A DNA stretch of 64,000 nt, taken from NCBI RefSeq assembly GCF_021155765.1, contig NC_060118.1, positions 8,060,001-8,124,000 on the forward strand. Direction: 5' to 3'. Positions within the stretch are counted from its first letter, which is position 1, and each line of letters starts with the position of its first letter. The notes under the pieces were generated by a model that was not told where the DNA came from, searched no databases, and saw nothing but the letters and a program-made list of their open reading frames with translations. Both the position numbers and the translations under genes were made by a program. This document shows, piece after piece, positions 33,943 to 46,983 of this stretch. This DNA is from Diprion similis (lineage: Eukaryota; Arthropoda; Insecta; Hymenoptera; Diprionidae).

Positions 33943-36395
33943 TCAATCTAATTTGTCCTTCTTGCTGCCGGGCAGCCGATATTGAACCACAAAAATACTG
34001 CGAACCATCAACTTATGTAATAAAACTAGTGTCATACTGAAAGCTATCAAAATCGCGGTTGAAATAATGAAAATCAGGTCCATGTCCTGCCGCTGGTACC
34101 AAGGATCGTCGGCGGTTGTCGAGTGGAGATGAGGAGCACCCTTGTGACGTATCACGTGTTCCGTCCACCAAACCGCGTTCTCCATCAAATCGTACGGCTT
34201 GTCTCTTACCAAATCACGCAACTTCAACATCCGTTGTTTGTAGCTGGAAATAGAGTGTAATTAATGGTTCCGCGATTATTTTGTCACTTAATAAATGGAC
34301 AATTTTTCACAGCCTAAATTCCACGTCATACGCACCTGCCATCCTGCACAACGGAGTGTATCGCGTCAAGTAAATCTTCGCTGTTGAAATCGAGGATTTC
34401 CAACTTCTTTCCAACCCCCAGAGACGAGATTTTATCGATTATTGTATCTTGATCAGACATTACCGGTAACCCGATCACAGGAACACCGTGAGAAATTGCT
34501 TCTTCGGTACTCTGCAGTCCTCCTTGGTATATGAAAGCTTTAATATTCGGATGCGCTAAACAGAAAATCCGACTACGTGTTGAACTAATTTCTACGATGG
34601 TATTGATCGTATAGTCGTCTAGTGGTACGTTTTTTATGCAATGGGATTGCGCCTTGTAATAGAAACAGAGTTTACTGTGACTAACTTGAGTCATGTCTCA
34701 CAAATGAGAAGATTAATGGCCCCGTTACGTAGAAATTTGCTTGTAATCAACTCTAATCATAACTAAAAAAAAACCTATAATTCGAATGTAGGATGAGATT
34801 CGAATCGACGTTGAAACAGGATTATTGGCTATATACATCCGAACGTCAAATAAAAGAAAAAAAGGTTTCATTGCATTTGAAAACTTGAAAAACCATGTCG
34901 TCATTACCTAAAATAGACTGTTGCGGTGTCCACTTCATGATTATCACGTTGTCTGGCCGGCCGGGAAGGAACTCATCCTCAAATTTCCAAATAACAGTGT
35001 AGGGCAGTTTTGAGAACGTGGCGATGAATTCATCTCGTATTTCATCACTTAACATTGCACTTTTGACGTTTGATCCAAGGCTCATGTATATGAAACCTTG
35101 CGTGGCATTGTCCAAGATCCTCTCAAGATCCTGCGTCAAAAAATGAATCAAGATTGCAATATTCCTTCGTTTCATGCATAAATAACCTACTGAAATCATT
35201 CAAAACTGTGATTGTCTTGGCATTTTTACCTTCGAGAGAGGTTTCACCTGCTTCGAGACGTGAAATCCACCAATTTCGATAATCTTCGGAGTATTTGGTC
35301 TAACGTGTGAAATCGGTGCCTGTTGATTAACAAAAATCAAGCTAATATTTTTCTCAAGATCTCGGAGATCAGGTACACTATTTCCAAAATATTTTCTTGC
35401 AATCGCCTGATTGGCTGGCATGTAATCGGTCCTGTACCAGTACAGATATCTCCACATCCTCACGAAATTCTTCAGTCTTTGCCACAGCGTCAACTCTCCC
35501 AATACAGCCTCGCCAGCGTCCCAGTGCGACGAATGAGAGGAAAATACTGGGTTGCCAATTGCGTAATGATTATTGGTAGTCAAACCGAGAGACGTTAGAC
35601 CTTAAAATCATGTTAAATACTGTGTTAAAATTCAATTCACCGTAATGATATATGGTAGACAAATGTGGTTAAAACGTTAGAGTTACGTCAACAACTTCAG
35701 TTACAAGATATTACACAACCAGAAATGTTGTGCATAATGAAGTTCAGCTGCTTTACGATGTTCACTATCGGAAATATTTCGTGCGATGTACAAAATTTCT
35801 TATCGCCAAACATTTTCACACTGAAATTGTCGCTTCTCTAAAGAACCTTTTCATCAAATCATCAGTTTCAAATTTTTTCGTTTTTTCCAACAGTTTCTTC
35901 TTACAATAAATATAACTTGCCTATGACTGGTACGTCAAATCGTTTAGCGAGTGGTAAAAATGCAGGCCAATAAAGCGCCTCGACAATCAGTAGGTCAAAC
36001 TCTTCTCCACTATCAGGTGCGTAAAGGTTCCTGAGTTCTGGAACGTTGAGGATGCGATCAGACTGCGACTTGAACGCGGGAGCCCAATTGGCAACGACGT
36101 CAAACCAAGTTTCGTATTTTCGGTTCGTAACAAAATCCACACGTTGAATGAAGTCCTTGTATAAAAAATTGATGCTTATCTCAGTGTAGTTTTTCAAAGT
36201 CGGATCGTCGACTGGGTCCGTCGTTACGACAACGAGCTCATGGCCTCTATCCCTCAGAGCCATTGTCAGCCCACGAAACACGATTTGATGGCTGATAGAA
36301 CTCGTTGGACATATGGCCAGGATCCTTGACGCCCATACCTGATGTAAAACAGCCACGACTAGCACCAACGCTACTGATATCAAATGTTCAGCCAT
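33943..36395 (-). CDS. UDP-glycosyltransferase, gene 9
   Basis: Join of 35921-36395, 35230-35600, 34908-35130, 34336-34555 and 33943-34243 gives 529 aa. Signal peptide MAEHLISVALVLVVAV; WASRILAICPTSSISHQ places it with genes 6 and 8. Exon 2 begins GLTSLGLTTNNHYAIGNPVFSSHSSHW; exon 3 has MSLGSNVKSAML and WTPQQSILG; exon 4 has FIYQGGLQSTEEA and PVMSDQ. Exon 5 keeps AVWWTEHVIRHKGAPHL and ends KDKLD, a KxKxx retrieval signal. Intron 1 again uses a GC donor (ATAG|GCAAGTT). Intron 4 is nearly the same as in genes 6 and 8, while introns 1 and 2 are more diverged. It is the last UGT gene of the array. Confidence 0.95.
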
Positions 36396-39300
36396 GGTTT
36401 TCGCGTTCTAGAGACATCACCAGCACCGCACATCACAGACTGTAGTCTGAAACATGAAGCCAACTATTATTAATGTACCACATTCGAGGTTCAAGGACGT
36501 GGCATCCCACCACTTAAATCCATAGGACGATATGACTCGGCGATAAATGCGGAAGACCAAGAAGTCGACGGGACGAAATCTTAAAAGTCAAACTATCGAT
36601 AATCAAAAACGTTGAAATACCATAAATTTATACCGACATTTTTTTTTATGAGAATGCCCAAGATTACGAAGATGGCAAAATATTGAATTGCCGAAATACC
36701 GAAGAGTTGAAAAGTCGACAGCGAGTGTAGTGTATAAAACAAAAATTTTTTGCGTTCGTTGCCAATGCTTTAACGTGATTCCAGACTATAATTTATTACA
36801 TTCATGCTCTAAGGCATCAGGTTTTTTGCTACCAGCTTCACTTCTTCCATTTCTTACATCATGTGTCAAGGGTATGGAAAGGCGCATGTGAAACACACGT
36901 GCAACGGCGCCAGCATCAAACGAATCATTTGATGTTGAATATAAAACAAAATCGATTCAAACCAGTTTCTTTTAACGGCTCCACACAAATATGATTTTAG
37001 TTACATAATGAACGGGGTCTCCAGGCTCCAGTAGTCGAGGATCTTTCGCAACGTCGGAAAAAAATTCGATGAAATTTTGCGGTAATAGACTGCTGAAAAA
37101 TGAATCGCAGTTATACGCGTGTTCTCGTTTCTGTACACTGTGTCACGGGATACTTTTCATCTTCTATCATGGATCATCACTCTGAATCGATCAGCTTGAA
37201 GAAAGGAGAGTACAAGTCCAACACGATTTTCTGTCGCATCTCTATAATTGGGACCGTATAATAAAGACTTTCTTCTTCTCTCATCAACATTTCCCGCAAA
37301 TGGTCAGGTAATGACCGTCCGCAATCTAGCGATCTTACACACTAAATGAAGAATTTTTTTTCCTTACCCATTCCGTAGTTTCTAAGTACCTACCTTAGTC
37401 ACCAACACGGATGTAAAAATCTCGCATCATTTTCTTGGTGTTCATTCGTCAAGTGGAAAACGAACGGATTTGAATTTCTTATTCGACTTAGCCGAATCGC
37501 TATAAGGAAAAAGTGTTTTCTCGCGTAATTCATCTTCTGGGAAATGAACATCTCGTTTGCGGAAACATCGTTTGTAGATTATTTGATCGATAATAATTTC
37601 ACAGACCAAAATATTAGACTATTCTTCAAATATACTCTGAAATCTTGCGAGTTGAGAATGAGAGGGATGAAGAAGTTGACGTATTCAGACTATATAGATA
37701 GAATATGTATCCATCTTGCGGTGTGTTTATAATTCACTTTATCTACGAAGGGGCGAAGTTTGCATAAGTGAGTCAAGCAAGGAGCTCCGGGAAAGAAGAA
37801 ACACGTCGACGAATTGCTACACCGTCAATTTGTCCGGTTAAACCCTGCAAGTGTCTGGTTTCTCGTTAAACTTTTCTTTCATCCCCGTCAGCTGCTGTCG
37901 ATTTAATGAAGGGCGTTGTATGCGGGACTTGTTATTTTACTTTTTTTCCAACTTTATTTCTATTTATCTTATTTCACTTTCACCGTGAAAAATCGATCGT
38001 ATAATTTACATCGGAAAAAATGAAGAGTGACAAACTATTATCGTCAACTACTTTTACGAACGATACCGAAGTGAATACCGTTTACAAATTCAGATGTTTT
38101 TTTCCTCTTTTTCTTTTTGTGCATAATACTTTTTTTTTAAACCTTTTTCATCTTTTTTTTTTTTTTTTTTTTCTAGCTTCTATACCGGCACGGAATTCCC
38201 AGACCATCAAAAACTAGGCTTGTGGGCAAATCCCGAGGATTTTCCGAGGTCGGAAATGAGGTTTGTAAAATTTCATCAAGGATTACGCGTTCCGAAGAAG
38301 TTCGTTTCAATTTCGTATACCGTTCCTGCTGTCCCTTTTTTCTCCGTCCTTCGTTTTTCCAGTTCTTGCCTTAAATTTTTTTTTTTTTTCTTTTACCTCC
38401 TCGTCTTCTTCTTTTCCTTCCTTGATTTCAGCATCACCTTCTATCTCGTACTCCCATTTTCGGATCTAAACCCAAATATATCCAACTTTTTTCCCCAGGG
38501 GTTAGCTCAGGTCTAACCGGCATCCGTTCGATAGGTGAAAAGGCGTTTTATCCTCTCCGCAGCGGAAGTATAACAGCGTCGATGCCTGTACTTTGTGCTA
38601 AAATATCAAGGCGACTTGAGATTAATATCAGAAATTCATTTTCTCGCAAAAGATTTCGGCACAAATTTTTGCTCCGCTATATTTAATTTTTTCGTATACA
38701 TCGTATCTTTATAACGACTTGTTTTTTGTTTTGTTTTGTTTTTTTATTATCCTGACGTTGCAGAGAGCGTATATTGCTGCGTAGCCAAGCTCAGAGAATT
38801 TATGAGGATCTTCGCAAAATTCCGCAAAATCGCGAAGCCGAATTTCTTGGCGACATTGTATTGCGAGGGTTCATGTACCGAGAATTTGTGTAGTTCGAGA
38901 GAAATGGAGGCAAGTGTAATTAAGCTGGGTCTCCTGATATTTATTCTTCTCCGTGATACAGGGCATTCCATGCCAAATTGTCCAATTTTCAATCCTGTAG
39001 ATCATTTTGTATTTGATTTATCTTCTTATTACAAATTTTCCTTTCATTTAGCTAACCATTAAAATGAGCTTTGACTCGGTTAAAGTATTCGCGTGAACAC
39101 CGAGCTTATTTCTCACAGAATTCTGTAATTAAATTTCAGCTATTCGACACCATAGAGAAAGACAATTCCAAGCTTTATGTGATGATTCAAAATTCGCTAC
39201 GGTAAATCCAAAAACGATGATAAGAGAAAGCAAAAATACATCTAATTTGCATGAAAATTGACGTATAGAAGGTTTTAGAAGTCGCTGATTTGAATCGGAG

Positions 39301-39728
39301 GTTGAAATCCCTCTATTTCAAGTGAAATCAGAAAATTATTCGAATTTTGTAGAAACTTGATTTCACTCAAAAAACGTTAATCGAAATATGCAAGCTCAAA
39401 TACTGGTTATAAAAAAATGAATACAAAGGCTGGACAAAAAATCTTGAAGAAGTGTTGATCCTTGGTGGACTTGGCACAGAATGAGCTATAGGGTACTCAA
39501 CACTAATACAGCGGGCCGAGAGTCGAGGAGAGGGAAACTCATCCAGGCTTGAAGCTGGTCCCCGAATACGGCTGGCGTGGATTTTCATCACTTTCCGAAG
39601 TTCCAGGGTCGCCAAAAGTTTGGCTCGTATAGTCGTGGACCCTCGTCCTGACTTAAGACGTTGCCCCAGCGATAGGAGCCTACAGCGAAATCCAAAATAA
39701 GCCGAAAGTGAGGGAAGTATTATAATGA
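36396..39728. other. Non-coding stretch right of the UGT array
   Basis: No gene with family resemblance was found. It holds a copy of the degenerate repeat seen upstream (about 36540-36720) and pyrimidine-rich stretches (about 37930-38460, with a T run near 38150-38172). Short ORFs here are low-complexity or random. Confidence 0.6.
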
Positions 39729-39856
39729 GAAGAGTTCTGCGTACAGATCCCGATACCGATATTTTACCGACACGTTAGATGCTTTACAGCTCAGACTCAA
39801 ACCCTTTTTTCAAATGTCGGTAAGTGTCGGTACCGGGATCTGTACGCAGAACTTTT
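39729..39856. mobile_element. Short MITE with 27-base inverted ends
   Basis: The ends AGTTCTGCGTACAGATCCCG and CGGGATCTGTACGCAGAACT are inverted copies around a 65-base centre. TACCGACA motifs sit just inside both ends. It has no coding capacity. Confidence 0.85.
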
Positions 39857-40375
39857 CTAAGTATACTACCCACGGGTGAAAATGTCGTGATTGGCAATGC
39901 GGAAAGAAAAAATTAAGCAAAAACCTTCCACGTCGCCTCGGCTAATTACTCGAGGTTCCAGGGGCGTAATTTCCTGTGTAAGGTAAACTAAAATTATTAG
40001 AGCGTGATGAAAATTAACCTGAATCGCAGAGCGCTGAGCTGTGTAAAATGGCGCCTGCCTTCATGGAGTGAAGTTTAACGAGTTTTTAAAAACCTCAAAG
40101 ATCTCCCGGTAGGTGGCGAGGTTTTTGACAAATCGGGCAAAACAAAAATGACGCTTCGACCGCAATTTATTCGACCGTGTTTCGCGTTTTCTTGTGTGCG
40201 GTATACGATGCATTTTCCACAGATTGCACGGGCGGAACTCACCTGGTTTTCTCACAGATAAATATCGCCCGTGTAATTTATCAAGATCTTGTATTTATAC
40301 GCGAAAACCTTGCGGTGCTGAAATATCCTTTCCTCGGTTTACGACCGTGCCGCATAGTTTCGAAAGGTCAGGGTT

Positions 40376-40870
40376 GAAATTCCGAAATTGAAAAGTTTTC
40401 GAAGCGCCAAATTCCGGATTTGTTTGTGGTGAAACTTAAAGCAAAGAAATCAAAGTTTCGAGTGGTCGAAACCCGATGCTCAAAGTTCCGAAAGTCCAAA
40501 ATTCCGAAAGGGCATAACTCCGACAAGTCAAAGTTTCGAAAGTGCGAAAATGAGAAAGAAATTCCGAATGATTAAAGATTTTCAATCCTGTAAATTTATG
40601 GCTTGGTGAAATTTCACCATTTTGATCTTTCTTTGTTTTGTATTTTACATATTTTTAGGTTCGGAATCCTGGCCATTCTGATTTTTGGTTTTTCACATTT
40701 TGTAATTTTCCGAATTTTAATCTGTCGAAACTTTGCTTTATTATAACTGAAATTTTTGAAATCTTGCATTTCCGAACTTTGAGCCGTTGGGTGTGTGACC
40801 ATTCGAAACTTTGTTGTTTCGTAAAATTTTCGTTTTTTTTTGCTTCAAGTTTCGTCACCAAATAATTCGG
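40376..40870. repeat. Large foldback built of TTCCGAAA-type units
   Basis: The left half reads repeatedly as CAAAGTTTCGA, AAAGTTCCGAAAGT and AAATTCCGAAAG. The right half is its reverse complement (TTCCGAACTTTGAG, TTCGAAACTTTG), with the turn near 40605. The outer ends ATTCCGGATTTG and CAAATAATTCGGAT also pair. It is an unusual nested design: short degenerate tandem units inside a long inverted repeat. Confidence 0.75.
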
Positions 40871-41861
40871 ATCCAGACGCCGTCGGGAGTTTTAAAATTC
40901 AAATGTATTTCAGTTAAAATCTTTAATTTGATCTTAACTTTATCCGGAGTTTTTTTTTTTTCATGAAACTCGTCATCAGGCAGTCAATGCTATATTTTGA
41001 ATTTATAATTTTACAGAAACGAACTACACAGTCTTGCGAACAATTAATTGCAATGAATTATTTTTTCAAGTAACTCCATAAATCAAAATTTTTATCCATC
41101 GTTTAAAAAAAACCGTAAGAAATGTGTAAACCTTGAACCTAAATCTACGATATAAGAATATATGTAATCGCTGTTAGATGTATGTGACACACGTTTTACA
41201 CATGCAAATAAATCGCAGAAGCAGTCAGACGTGCGAGGGCAAAGGGTGAAAAGAAAATACTCGGGAAACGTCGTGTCGAACAAGCTGTACCGTTGCTTTG
41301 CCTGTCCGACGATACATTTTTGACGTCAGAGAAACGTCGGAGCGTCGTTTCACCCGACGAAACCCCGAGGGAATAATATTTTAGGTTTTATTTTCGAGCC
41401 ATGTACCTGCGGTATTCCGGGTGTGGCGGTTGATGTTTCGCCCGTTGATGTCTGTGATTAAAATTCCCAGCTTCGTTGCTAATTACTTTCCCAATAGGAG
41501 GGTAGTTTTTAGACTCTCTTTTACTTTCTCCACCTACTATTTGCGGTAGGTACATTCTATCGACCTTGGAAAAAGACCTGCGAAGTAATTATCGTCTCAA
41601 GTTTTCCAACGTCAGGATGAAACGTCATTCCAAAAAAGAAAGAGATTGCGGACATCGAAGTCTACAAAAGCACATAAGCCTGGCCTGTAACAGAACCAGC
41701 CATCAAAGTCTAAAAGAATTTGGCGACCTCGTGAAAGACTTCACATTCAATCTCCCGCCGACCTTTGACCTGAGAAATAAATCCTCGGCCGAAGCTGGCT
41801 GATCTTATATTTCTTTGCAGCTCTTTATTTCCTGGCTTTCATCTTTCGCAAGTTCCTTTTA

Positions 41862-42176
41862 AGGTGCTTATAAAGACACGTTGTACACCTCGTAAACGCG
41901 GGGATGCAAAACTCCTATACCGCTTAAGCGATCAGAGTGAAACTTGGACAGTTAATGCCTTATTTTGGCAAAAAGTGGAGCGTCTATTTACTTTTTCAAA
42001 ATTTGGAAAAAAATTTTACAGATTCGTTACCACCCACAGAAATTGACCAAATTTTCACAGTTGCACGGAATGGATCGAACTATCCGGTATGATACCACTC
42101 GGCGGTGAGGAACACACATTTTGAGCTCAGTTCTATGAGATTTGATGGTGAAATGACGAAATAGCATCTGATATGG
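41862..42176 (+). repeat. Solo arm of the element at 2222-3006
   Basis: It starts AAGGTGCTTATAAAGACACG and follows the arm through CCTATACCGCTTAAGCGATC and GAGATTTGATGGTGAAATGA. The other arm is absent, so this is half of the element or the product of deletion between arms. Confidence 0.8.
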
Positions 42177-45100
42177 TTTTCGTTGGAACGAAATTAATAA
42201 GGAACAGAGTGACGTCGTAAGACTCGTTTCAAGAACGTGGATTTATTTTTATCCCGGACGTGCAATTGGGGGGCTGGAGCTGTACTTCAATGCCGGGGTA
42301 TTGAAGACTCCCTTTGTAGTTTAAGCTGGACGCTGACTAGGCCGACGAATTTACGACGAGTTTTTGTCCGGACGTGAGAAAAGCGAGAGGAGAGAGCCGA
42401 GCCAGAAAACTCGACAGACATGAATCTTTCATCAGTCCTCGCCTCCAGCCTTCCACCTTTCATTCCTCCTCATCCCTACGCTTCGTTCCCGATCTTTTGG
42501 ACGCCGTCTTTTCCCGCGTTGAGCTAGGTTAGGTAGTGTTAAAGAGGCACTCGCCGTCCCCTTAACCGTGTGACAATGCAACGCCTTATAAATTTTACGT
42601 ATACCCCTTACTTGCCGCCAAAACTCGTTGTCAAAGTTCACGGTAGAATCTTTGTCTCTGAAGACTCGAGTCGCTATACTCACGAAGAATTTTCATCCTT
42701 TTACTCCTGACCATCCGCCGTGATTATAAGCGTACTGGATCGACTGATTCCGGAAGGTCTGAACCTCCGTTCAATCGACTCGAGAAAGCTTACGACGAAG
42801 CTTAGGACGAAGGAATTTATCCCCGAGTGCTTTCTTAGGTCCTTGTAAAGGACATCTCGTCCTTATTCGGGCACCACTCATAAACTGCTGACGGAGGTAT
42901 TATTATTTCGTCGGAATCGAGTCTCCAGACATGAGAAATAATCGATCACCCTACGCCATGCTGTTAAGGCATCAGAGCGATGGAAAGCACCGATAAGATA
43001 CAAGTTGATGCTGTCGTGTACTGTTTTATTTATGAATTATCGATCAGGAATTCATATTGGCTATGAAATAATTCAAGGTTTTCTCCTACCCCCCTCTCTC
43101 TCTCTGTCTCCCTCTATGATGCATGATGAATTTAATGATGCTGCGTACGAAGTGACCCAGAACACGGAGAGAAGGTATAGGAGACATTGCGGAAGGGTGA
43201 AAGCTCTCTCTCTCTCTCTTTCGTACTCTTTCAGCGCAGAAGTCTGTTTGCGTTTCTCCTATCCACAGGCAATCCCAATCGCTGACGCTTTGCTTCCGGC
43301 TGACTTGCGCCAAGGCTCATATCCTCGCTACATTAACGGGAGCTTGACGTATGCGCACTCACACTCGCGAAAGCCAACCGCCAAGCTCTGTCAATAGGAG
43401 TGAATTTCCGATTTCATCCACCTCACTATTCCTATCAGTTTCCCGCCACTACCTTGGTAAACCTAAACCTCTGCCGGGATAACTCCCGGTTTATATGCCC
43501 TATTGAAATGCACCTCGATATTCAGATATGATGGAAATATCAGCGGAGAAAGAGACGCAAACATTGAATCAAAGAAACAGGAAATGCTTTTCATTACGCT
43601 ACTCTTCTCGTCTTTCAAAACGAGTTCTGCTAATGCAGACGTAACGTTATAGACTCTTCAATTTGATTCGCTACCCGCATTCGCTGTATGGTTGATTAAA
43701 AATAGAGGTTGTGGACATTTTCCATTCGTGCCAGGGGAGAGAAACCTTCTTCAATAATCACTCTCACGATATTCGTTCATCGGTTGTAAAACGAGCTGGC
43801 CAAAGTCGCGAGGTGGAGTGAATAGATCGGAATATGGCCGCCATTGTTCCCGGCGCTTCACAGCGCGATAATATAAATTGAATATAAATTTGCTACCAAA
43901 CCATTCCTGTTTTCAGATCCGTTGTTAAGAATGTCTGGCAACGAGTCAGAGCTATAATCAGTTCCGTGTAATCGTGACGAAACGAACGTTTTCTTCGGGA
44001 ATTTTCGCCTAGCGACGAATCTGTAAATACTGATGAGAGTGAGGAACGAATGTTCAGCCAGTCAATCGCTGAACGTTGTAAGGATGACATCGGATACTCG
44101 GTTTCTCGTTTAAGTCTAAAATCGACAGTTTTCATATCTGGCATTTGAAAATGTTAATTAACGCGATAAGAATTATACGCGCAGCATGCAATTTGTAACA
44201 TTTAATATCTGTGAAAAATCAATGGACTGTGAATAAATTAAATATGATTGAGGTGAAAATAAAGGTGATTTATTCTGGTGAATGGTGATACAGGATTATA
44301 CGTGATCAGGATAACACAAGATTAACGTCTGTCTTGGATGAATGTGACTGGATTTTTAACCCTCAAGGTAATTAAATATGTAAATTCTTTTGTGACGAGT
44401 CTGCGAAGAAACTTTTATCCGGGTTTGATTAAAATTTTTGTGTACAGACTTTTAAATGAAGGGGTCTTTTGAAGTACTCCTGTTTTATCTGCGTCTCAAA
44501 GGAATTTTTTCATCCCAAGGGATTATTCCAAGTCTGACTTTTTAGCGTATATATATATAATATTCATAGGCTCTTTGAATGTCATTAAAATCTTGGGTAA
44601 ATTAGCAGATCCGTAAAAGAAATTTCATTTTATATTCCTATAATTAGAATAATTATTTAAACAAGAATCCCTGGAGATGCTTCAAAATCCTAAAATCCTT
44701 GAAATCCCTGCAAAGCGAATTAGTATCTGCAGTTTAACATTTAGTTGAAAAAAGTTGTCTACATCAAAAAAAAGTCTGATAACCCAGAACGAACCGAAGG
44801 AAATCTTAAGCCAGAAATTTAACAAAATTTTCGTAATAATAAAGTCTTGTTATGATAAAAATTTGCGACAAATTGACGTAATTTTTCTTTTCTAAATAGA
44901 GAATTCTAAAAAAGTGAAGACAAATCATCAGACCCGATGATGACTGACGGGATTTTTTCAACGAATCTAATATCTGCAAAATGGCGAGTTGAACGGCGCG
45001 GTATTTCAGCTCGTTTAAGGGCACCGCCCAGCGCGGACATGAGGAGTATAAATGCGATCATAAACCGGCAGCGAGTGACACCATTAAACGATTAATATCC

Positions 45101-46983
45101 CCGGTGCAGACCGAAGCGAGGGCGTAAACTGTTTGACGTAAAATTTTAACGGTTATTGTATATATCAATAACGCGAAATACAGGGAGAGAGAGAGGCAGG
45201 TACGCAGCGCTTTAATGCCGGAGCACGGATCGAACCCGCTGCCACAGAAAGTGTCTCCTCATGGCTCATTGAATTACGGTAATGGAGTATTTACTCGTAA
45301 AAGTTGGAAGGAATTCACCCCCGTTCGTCCCTTGCCCTAAGCAAACATTGGCTCACATACACACCCCTTTGCAATGTGTTTCTTCGGATATTCAATATCG
45401 CTACGAGATTCCATTCTCTACCCACGAAAATGAACCAAGCCGTTAACTTTATCAGGGTTTCTTTCTTCATCATCGTATTACACCCTCGGTGATCGTAAGC
45501 TGGCCTGTCCCTACATTAAGTTCACAATTTTCAAGCCGAGGGAATTGCCTTCTGTATAGTAACGATGTTACTAAAAATCATCAAGAATCAAACCCTCGTA
45601 TATGTTTAGATTTATTTCTTCGGTACTAACAATAAACCTAACTCCTTTAAAAATCTGAAATGAATGATATTTTATTCGAATACCTTAGAAACTCTCAATT
45701 TTCTTTGGTAATCTTCAAAATTTATCGTAAAAATTCCTGTCTTGTAGACAATGGATGACTATGATTATAGATAGTGGTTCTGTATTTTATAATCAACACT
45801 CAAAACTGTATAAAGTTTGTAGTTATTTTAGTCTCATTTCCACGTAACTATTCCGTGTCTGAAATCTGATCGCAATCCGAAAATTCTTTAGTTTCAAAAT
45901 ATTTAAGGGAGTGATAAACCCTCGATTTTTGAGTTTATTGACTTTGAATCGCCGTTGTTGGTACGCTAAACTTTAGCAAATAACTAACGATACACGGCTA
46001 AAAGATGCTGATTTTATTTTTATTTCGAGTTTTTCAAATATCAAAAAAGATCCTTCATAGTTTAAGTTACAACATCTTCAGCAGTTAACAGAATTCTCGA
46101 CGATCTTTTACTCTTCATCTCATTATGATGTCAAATCATCGTGTGAAAAAAGTTGAAGAACGTTGTTTCGAGTGAAACGAGTGTAGAGCTAAACAATTAT
46201 AGACTGTTTTGAAATATCAAATTTAAAAGCTACAAAAAAAAAAAAAAAAAAAAAAATGATAAAACTTACAGTATTTTTCAACCCCGTATATAAATCGTCG
46301 AACATTTGTTAACCCCCCCAATCAATCACACAACAGCAGTTCAGGGTTGACCTGAAAACGAAATTTTGTTTACAAATAAAACAAATTTTCGGGTATATTA
46401 AAAACGTTTTTCGCTTTGAACCCGAATTTTTCGAACGAGTTTTAACGCGTTCAAGTTTAAACGTGAGAGCAAGCCGACGACGATTATAATGATGATGATG
46501 ATGATGATGATGATGGTGATGGCGGCGATGAAACTAATTGGTACCCAGCGTGCAGCCGAACTTCTTCTTGCTAATAAAACGGCTTTTAATATACGCCCAA
46601 TCGTTTGAACGAAGTGATGAAATTCACGTCCCCCGAACAAAAGGAGAGGAGGAGGGACGCAGCGCGCACTTGCTCCTCTTAACAAATAGCCTCGTTAGGC
46701 GGACAAAGAGCTTTGTAATTTTCCGTACCTCGAGCTAAAAGTGGGCCATGAAATCCTGCCGTTCCGGCACGCCAACGGGCTTTTCAAATTTTTTCTCCGT
46801 GCAAACCAGGTGATGTAAAATAAAAAAGGGCAACTAGACAAACGAGGTGGTTTAAGAATCCCGGGAATAAATAATAAATTATGAAAAAACGATGGAATCG
46901 GAGTTTGAAAAGTGAGACTGAAGGCGATTTCGGTTAATTTTTATAATAGAATCTCTTCTTAATCTGGAAAAACATTGTCAATT
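42177..46983. other. Non-coding stretch
   Basis: No gene is supported. It contains CT-rich microsatellites (43093-43115 and about 43205-43221), a poly(A) run (about 46233-46256) and an (ATG)n run (46489-46521). Regulatory or non-coding RNA content cannot be judged by eye. Confidence 0.55.
46489..46521. repeat. (ATG)n microsatellite
   Basis: About ten near-perfect ATG/GAT units, followed by GGTGATGGCGGCGATG. Confidence 0.9.

Noticed and set aside
38497-38540. tRNA-like GGGGTTAGCTCAGG start
   Set aside because: No matching acceptor stem, anticodon arm or T-loop follows at the right spacing.
43005-43397. 130-codon ORF over CT-rich repeats
   Set aside because: Low-complexity serine/leucine content produced by the microsatellites.
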